Part shown: piece by piece, positions 47,156 through 50,241 of the stretch | Layout of the letters: every line of letters begins with the position of its first letter | Numbering within the stretch: position 1 is the first letter of the stretch | Source of the DNA: Acidimicrobiales bacterium | GTDB taxonomy: Bacteria; Actinomycetota; Acidimicrobiia; Acidimicrobiales; MedAcidi-G1 | Length of the DNA stretch: 50,241 nucleotides | NCBI GenBank assembly: GCA_022449565.1 | Contig: JAKUSA010000002.1 | Coordinates: 1 to 50,241, forward strand | Reading direction: 5' to 3' | Position numbers and translations under genes: made by a program | The notes under the pieces: model-generated | Database searches by the model: none | What the model was told of the DNA's origin: nothing | What the model saw: only the letters and a program-made list of their open reading frames with translations

Positions 47156-48184
47156 ATGCAGATCGACATCGGGCTCACCACCGCCCTCCGGCTCGTCCCC
47201 GACCGGGCCCGAGAGCTCCGGGAGGCGGGGTTCGACGGCGTGTTCACCGCCGAGGCTGCCCAGGACGTCTTTGCCCCCCTTGTGCTGGCCGCCGAACACA
47301 GCGACCTCTTCTGCTACACGAACATCGCACTGGCCCTGCCCCGCAGTCCCATGCTCCTTGCTTCCACCGGCTGGGACCTGCAGCGCTACACGGAGGGCCG
47401 GATGGCCCTAGGCCTGGGTAGCCAAATCCGACCGCACATCACGAAACGCTATTCGGCCCTCTGGGACCGGCCGGTCGCCCAGATGCGGGAGGTGGTCGAG
47501 TCGATCAGGGCCATCCACGCCTGCTGGTCCGACGGAACGCCCCTTGACTACCGGGGCGAGTTTTACACCTTCACCCTGATGACGCCGATGTTCGTGCCGG
47601 AGGCGAACCCGTGGGGTGCCCCGCCGATCTGGCTGGCCGCCCTTGGCCCGATGATGACCCGGCTGGCCGGTACGGTCGCCGACGGGATACTCGTTCACCC
47701 GTTCAGTACCCGAAGGTTCCTCGACCAGGTCACCCGGCCCAACCTGGCCGAGGGGATCCGGCGGGCTGGGCGCTCCGACGACGACGTGAACCTGGTCGTC
47801 AACGCCATCGTCTGCGCCTACCGGGACGACGCTGAGCGCGAGCAGGCGATTCGGGGGGCCCGCTTCAACCTGGCCTTCTACGGTTCGACCCCCGCCTACC
47901 GGGTCACCCTGGAGGCCCACGGATGGGAGGACCTCCAACCCCAGTTGAACCAGCTCACCAAGGAAGGCCGATGGGACGATATGCCTTCAGTGATCACCGA
48001 CGAGGTGCTGCACACCATCGCGGTGGTCGGCAGCCCGGCCGAGGTGGGTGACCAGTTGGTGGACCGGTACGGCGACGTGGCCGACCGTCTGGGACTGTCC
48101 GTGCCCTACGCGGCGCCCACCGATCTGTTGGCCGAAGTGGTTGAGGGAATCCGCCGAGCCTCGGAGGGCGGCCAGGACGGCTAA
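47156..48184 (+). CDS. LLM-class F420-dependent oxidoreductase
   Basis: 342 aa from ATG 47156, preceded by GGAG (track ORF starts at 47090). Luciferase-like TIM barrel: MQIDIGLTTALRLVPDRARELREAGFDGVFTAEAAQDVF, ALALPRSPMLLASTGWDLQRYTEGRMALGLGSQI and a C-terminal dimer region. The N-terminal pattern matches the actinobacterial F420-dependent subgroup. Divergent from the ADH and convergent with the ArsC-like gene; their stop codons overlap (cTAa). Confidence 0.88.
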   Translation: MQIDIGLTTALRLVPDRARELREAGFDGVFTAEAAQDVFAPLVLAAEHSDLFCYTNIALALPRSPMLLASTGWDLQRYTEGRMALGLGSQIRPHITKRYSALWDRPVAQMREVVESIRAIHACWSDGTPLDYRGEFYTFTLMTPMFVPEANPWGAPPIWLAALGPMMTRLAGTVADGILVHPFSTRRFLDQVTRPNLAEGIRRAGRSDDDVNLVVNAIVCAYRDDAEREQAIRGARFNLAFYGSTPAYRVTLEAHGWEDLQPQLNQLTKEGRWDDMPSVITDEVLHTIAVVGSPAEVGDQLVDRYGDVADRLGLSVPYAAPTDLLAEVVEGIRRASEGGQDG

Positions 48185-48570
48185 CCGCCCGGGCGGCCGA
48201 GGAATTCCCGGATCCTCTCCCGGGGTCGGCCGACGCAGGCAGCGAGCGGGCCGTCACCATCCAGGTCACCCTTGATCAGCACCGGTCGCTGGAGGAGCGC
48301 CTTGCGAGCGGCCAGTAGGGCGACCACCGAGTCAGGGGCGTCCACGTAGTCCTCAGGTTTAAGTTCCAACTTTTTGAACTGCGAGTCCTTGCGCACCAGG
48401 TCCTCCACCGGACCTTCTAGCCCGGCAGTGATCCGTCGCAGCAGGGCCTCGTCAGGGGGCTCCTTCATGTAGAGCACCACTTCCACCTCAACCCCCATCT
48501 CCTCGGCGACCGCCAAGGCTGTCTGGGAGGAGTTTCAATGCGGATTGTGAAGGATGGTGATCTCGGCCAT
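48181..48570 (-). CDS. arsC: Selenocysteine-containing ArsC-family (arsenate reductase-like) protein, TGA at codon 12 read as Sec
   Basis: 129 aa if TGA (48535-48537) is decoded. Reading from ATG 48570: MAEITILHNPH-U-NSSQTALA, where E. coli ArsC has HNPAC12GTSRNTL. The Sec is at codon 12, exactly the catalytic Cys. Active-site arginines line up as well: Arg60 (LVRKD), Arg95 (QRPVLI) and Arg115 (GRPRE), matching ArsC Arg60/94/107. The ATG has AGGAG 7 nt upstream. The 117 codons after TGA are open and keep the family sequence, so decay is unlikely. The ORF track's form (48181-48516, TTG start) lacks the active site. It is a cytoplasmic thioredoxin-fold oxidoreductase; the arsenate or another electrophile substrate is unproven. 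Confidence 0.88.
48501..48518 (-). promoter_or_regulatory. Bacterial SECIS-like hairpin directing UGA recoding
   Basis: On the mRNA, CCUUGGC-GGUC-GCCGAGG forms a 7-bp stem (one G·U) with a tetraloop. It begins 16 nt after the UGA, so the first loop G is 24 nt downstream, inside the 16-37 nt window described for bSECIS elements. The loop GGUC equals the core of the E. coli fdhF SECIS loop that SelB recognises. It lies within the coding sequence as bacterial elements do. Confidence 0.82.
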
Positions 48571-48662
48571 CGGCTGGCTCCTGTCCGGTCGGGTTGGTGG
48601 GCGGTCGCCCAGTCTGGGGATCTGTGCCCGACGGGGCCCGGGAGTGGGTCACCTCCCCGTCG

Positions 48663-48682
48663 GTCCGGCCTGCCGGCCGGGC
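48663..48682 (-). terminator. Hairpin between crotonase and the selenoprotein gene
   Basis: CCGGCC-TGCC-GGCCGG with one added G·U and G-C pair gives an 8-bp stem about 46 nt past the crotonase stop. No U-run. It would separate the crotonase mRNA from the ArsC-like gene. Confidence 0.4.
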
Positions 48683-48727
48683 GTAGTCAACCACGGCACT
48701 GGGGCTCCCGCTGGCGCCCTACCCCGT

Positions 48728-49564
48728 TTAGAAGCCGCGCCAAACCGGGTCGCGGCGCTCCAAGAACGCCGCAACCCCTTCGGCTGCATCGAGGGTCGAA
48801 CTGTTGGCCTCAACGGCCCACGCCTCCAACTCAGCCAGGGTGTTCCGGTCCACGTCAAGGGAGCGGTTGAAAAGAGCCTTGGTCAGCATGAGGCTCCGGG
48901 TCGGTCCCGAGGCGAGTCTCCCCGCCCACTCGGCCGCCGCCCCCTCGAGTGAGTCGCCGTCGACCACCCGGCCGCAGAGGCCTATCCGAAGGGCCTCGTC
49001 GGCCGGGATGTCCTCAGCAAAGAAGGCCAGTTCCTTGGCCTTTTGCAGGCCGACCAGTCGGGGCAAGATCCACGCCCCCAGCCCGTCGGGAACCAGCCCC
49101 CGACGGGCGAACACCTCGATGAACCGGGCATGGTCTGCCATAACGACTAGATCGCAACACAGGGCTAGGTGGGCGCCCACTCCGGCCGCGGTGCCGTTGA
49201 CCGCAGCCACCACGGGAAGTTCGCAGTCCAGCACCGCCGACATCAACCGGATCTGGCCGTCGAGCATTGTCCGACGGACTTCGCCTGTCGCGGATCGAGG
49301 GGCTCCGTCGGGACGGGGGGCGGGCGGGCGAAGCGCACTCAGGTCTGCGCCCGTACAGAAACTCCTCGTACCGGTAGCGGTGACCACTGCGGCGCGAGCG
49401 TCGAACTGGCCGTTGAGGCTCCCGAACACCTCGGCAAGACGGTCACGCATACCGGGCGTTAAAGCGTTGCCGCGTTCAGGGTTGTCGATGGTGACCCAGG
49501 CCACCTGGTCCCGGATCTCCAGCCGCACCCGGTCCTCGAGATCCAACTCGGAGGTGCCCGTCAT
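48728..49564 (-). CDS. Enoyl-CoA hydratase/isomerase (crotonase family)
   Basis: 278 aa. Crotonase fold: VAWVTIDNPERGNALTPGMRDRL, oxyanion residues in SFCTGADLSAL and NGTAAGVGAHLALCCDLVVMAD, then FAEDIPADEALRIGLCGRVV. Ala/Glu positions suggest hydratase or isomerase activity on acyl-CoA; the exact substrate is open. TACCGT ends 6 nt before the ATG, so the mRNA is leaderless. Confidence 0.9.
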   Translation of the reverse strand: MTGTSELDLEDRVRLEIRDQVAWVTIDNPERGNALTPGMRDRLAEVFGSLNGQFDARAAVVTATGTRSFCTGADLSALRPPAPRPDGAPRSATGEVRRTMLDGQIRLMSAVLDCELPVVAAVNGTAAGVGAHLALCCDLVVMADHARFIEVFARRGLVPDGLGAWILPRLVGLQKAKELAFFAEDIPADEALRIGLCGRVVDGDSLEGAAAEWAGRLASGPTRSLMLTKALFNRSLDVDRNTLAELEAWAVEANSSTLDAAEGVAAFLERRDPVWRGF

Positions 49565-49570
49565 GGCAGG

Positions 49571-49576
49571 ACGGTA
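49571..49576 (-). promoter_or_regulatory. -10 box (TACCGT) of a leaderless crotonase gene
   Basis: TACCGT on the minus strand, 6-nt gap, ATG 49564; no ribosome binding site. Confidence 0.55.
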
Positions 49577-49615
49577 GCCCGGACCACCACGCTTCCCCGG
49601 CAGTCGGGGCCCTCC

Positions 49616-49990
<375 letters not shown>

Positions 49991-50039
49991 TCACGACTGC
50001 GCCCGCTAGTGGCACAAGAATGCTCTGCACCGGATTCTG

Positions 50040-50241
50040 ATGCCAACTATTCGACCCGACCCGGGATCATTTGCCTTTTCCTACCAGTACAGCAGGCAGT
50101 TGAGGCGTTCCCCGGCCCTGGTCGACTTCTCAGACCAAGCCGGACGGGCACGGCGCCTGGTCATCCACCTGGCCCCCCGGGCCGCAATCCCCCTGTTCGA
50201 ACAGGTCCGGGCTCAACTCTCCGCGATGGTGGACGTTGGCC
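50040..50241 (+). CDS. GntR/YtrA-type transcriptional regulator, N-terminal fragment
   Basis: 67 residues to the window edge. The last third, HLAPRAAIPLFEQVRAQLSAMVDVG, matches the start of the GntR winged-helix domain (PLYEQVRAQLR..I..G). The start is uncertain: ATG 50040, or TTG 50100 which would give a form nearer to the family. The DNA-binding recognition helix and effector domain lie outside the window. It is divergent from glnB and could regulate it, but no operator is identifiable. Confidence 0.6.
   Translation, partial: MPTIRPDPGSFAFSYQYSRQLRRSPALVDFSDQAGRARRLVIHLAPRAAIPLFEQVRAQLSAMVDVG

Noticed and set aside
48181-48516. Track ORF starting MAVAEEM (TTG start)
   Set aside because: It is the 3' part of the Sec-containing ArsC-like gene. 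It lacks the active site and any ribosome binding site; the true start is ATG 48570.

Overview
The window is a high-GC chromosomal segment of an actinobacterium. I infer a marine-type Acidimicrobiia relative. The evidence is the conserved order eno-ftsB and rplY-pth-mfd, an Rpf-like cell-wall protein, mycobacterial-type tiny ribosomal proteins (bS22-like and bL37-like), an F420-type LLM oxidoreductase, SCP-x-like thiolase/DUF35 pairs, and many start codons that sit 5-7 nt after a TANNNT -10 hexamer (leaderless transcripts).

Layout. 1-919 is the 5' part of a molybdenum hydroxylase large subunit. 1043-10946 (minus) is housekeeping: ftsB, eno, mazG, a PpiC lipoprotein, mfd, pth, rplY and prs. 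11037-13264 holds a secreted FN3 protein and a divergent PLP decarboxylase, separated by a 40-bp near-perfect palindrome. 13284-18956 (minus) holds a PhyH dioxygenase and a catabolic cluster made of creatinase, an unknown protein, an M19 dipeptidase and a 572-aa unknown. 18987-26611 holds tRNA-Gln, bS22, ispE, rsmA, an Rpf-like protein, tatD, metG, rsmI, DUF192, ychF and bL37. 26655-35749 holds a nucleoside-type ABC transporter (two permeases and a double ATPase), an SDR, a DUF985 cupin, an SAH/MTA-type deaminase, a polar amino-acid ABC permease/ATPase pair and adenosine deaminase. 35768-37887 encodes a two-subunit ADP-forming acyl-CoA synthetase. 38580-48184 holds a dienoyl-CoA isomerase-like crotonase, a PfkB kinase, a lipoprotein, a ferredoxin reductase with its ferredoxin, two thiolase-like proteins with two DUF35 proteins, an alcohol dehydrogenase and an LLM oxidoreductase. 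This looks like lipid or steroid-like carbon catabolism. The right end has an ArsC-family gene, another crotonase, a P-II protein and the start of a GntR regulator.

Most notable item: the ArsC-family gene at 48181-48570 (minus) has an in-frame TGA exactly where arsenate reductase has its catalytic Cys12. The TGA is followed after 16 nt by a perfect 7-bp hairpin with a GGUC loop, as expected of a bacterial SECIS element, and the three active-site arginines are preserved. It is very probably a selenocysteine-containing ArsC-like protein. The ORF track shows only a truncated version that lacks the active site.

Other themes: purine and nucleoside use (Mo-hydroxylase, nucleoside ABC transporter, adenosine deaminase, SAH/MTA-type deaminase, possible adenosine kinase), creatine degradation, and leaderless transcription.
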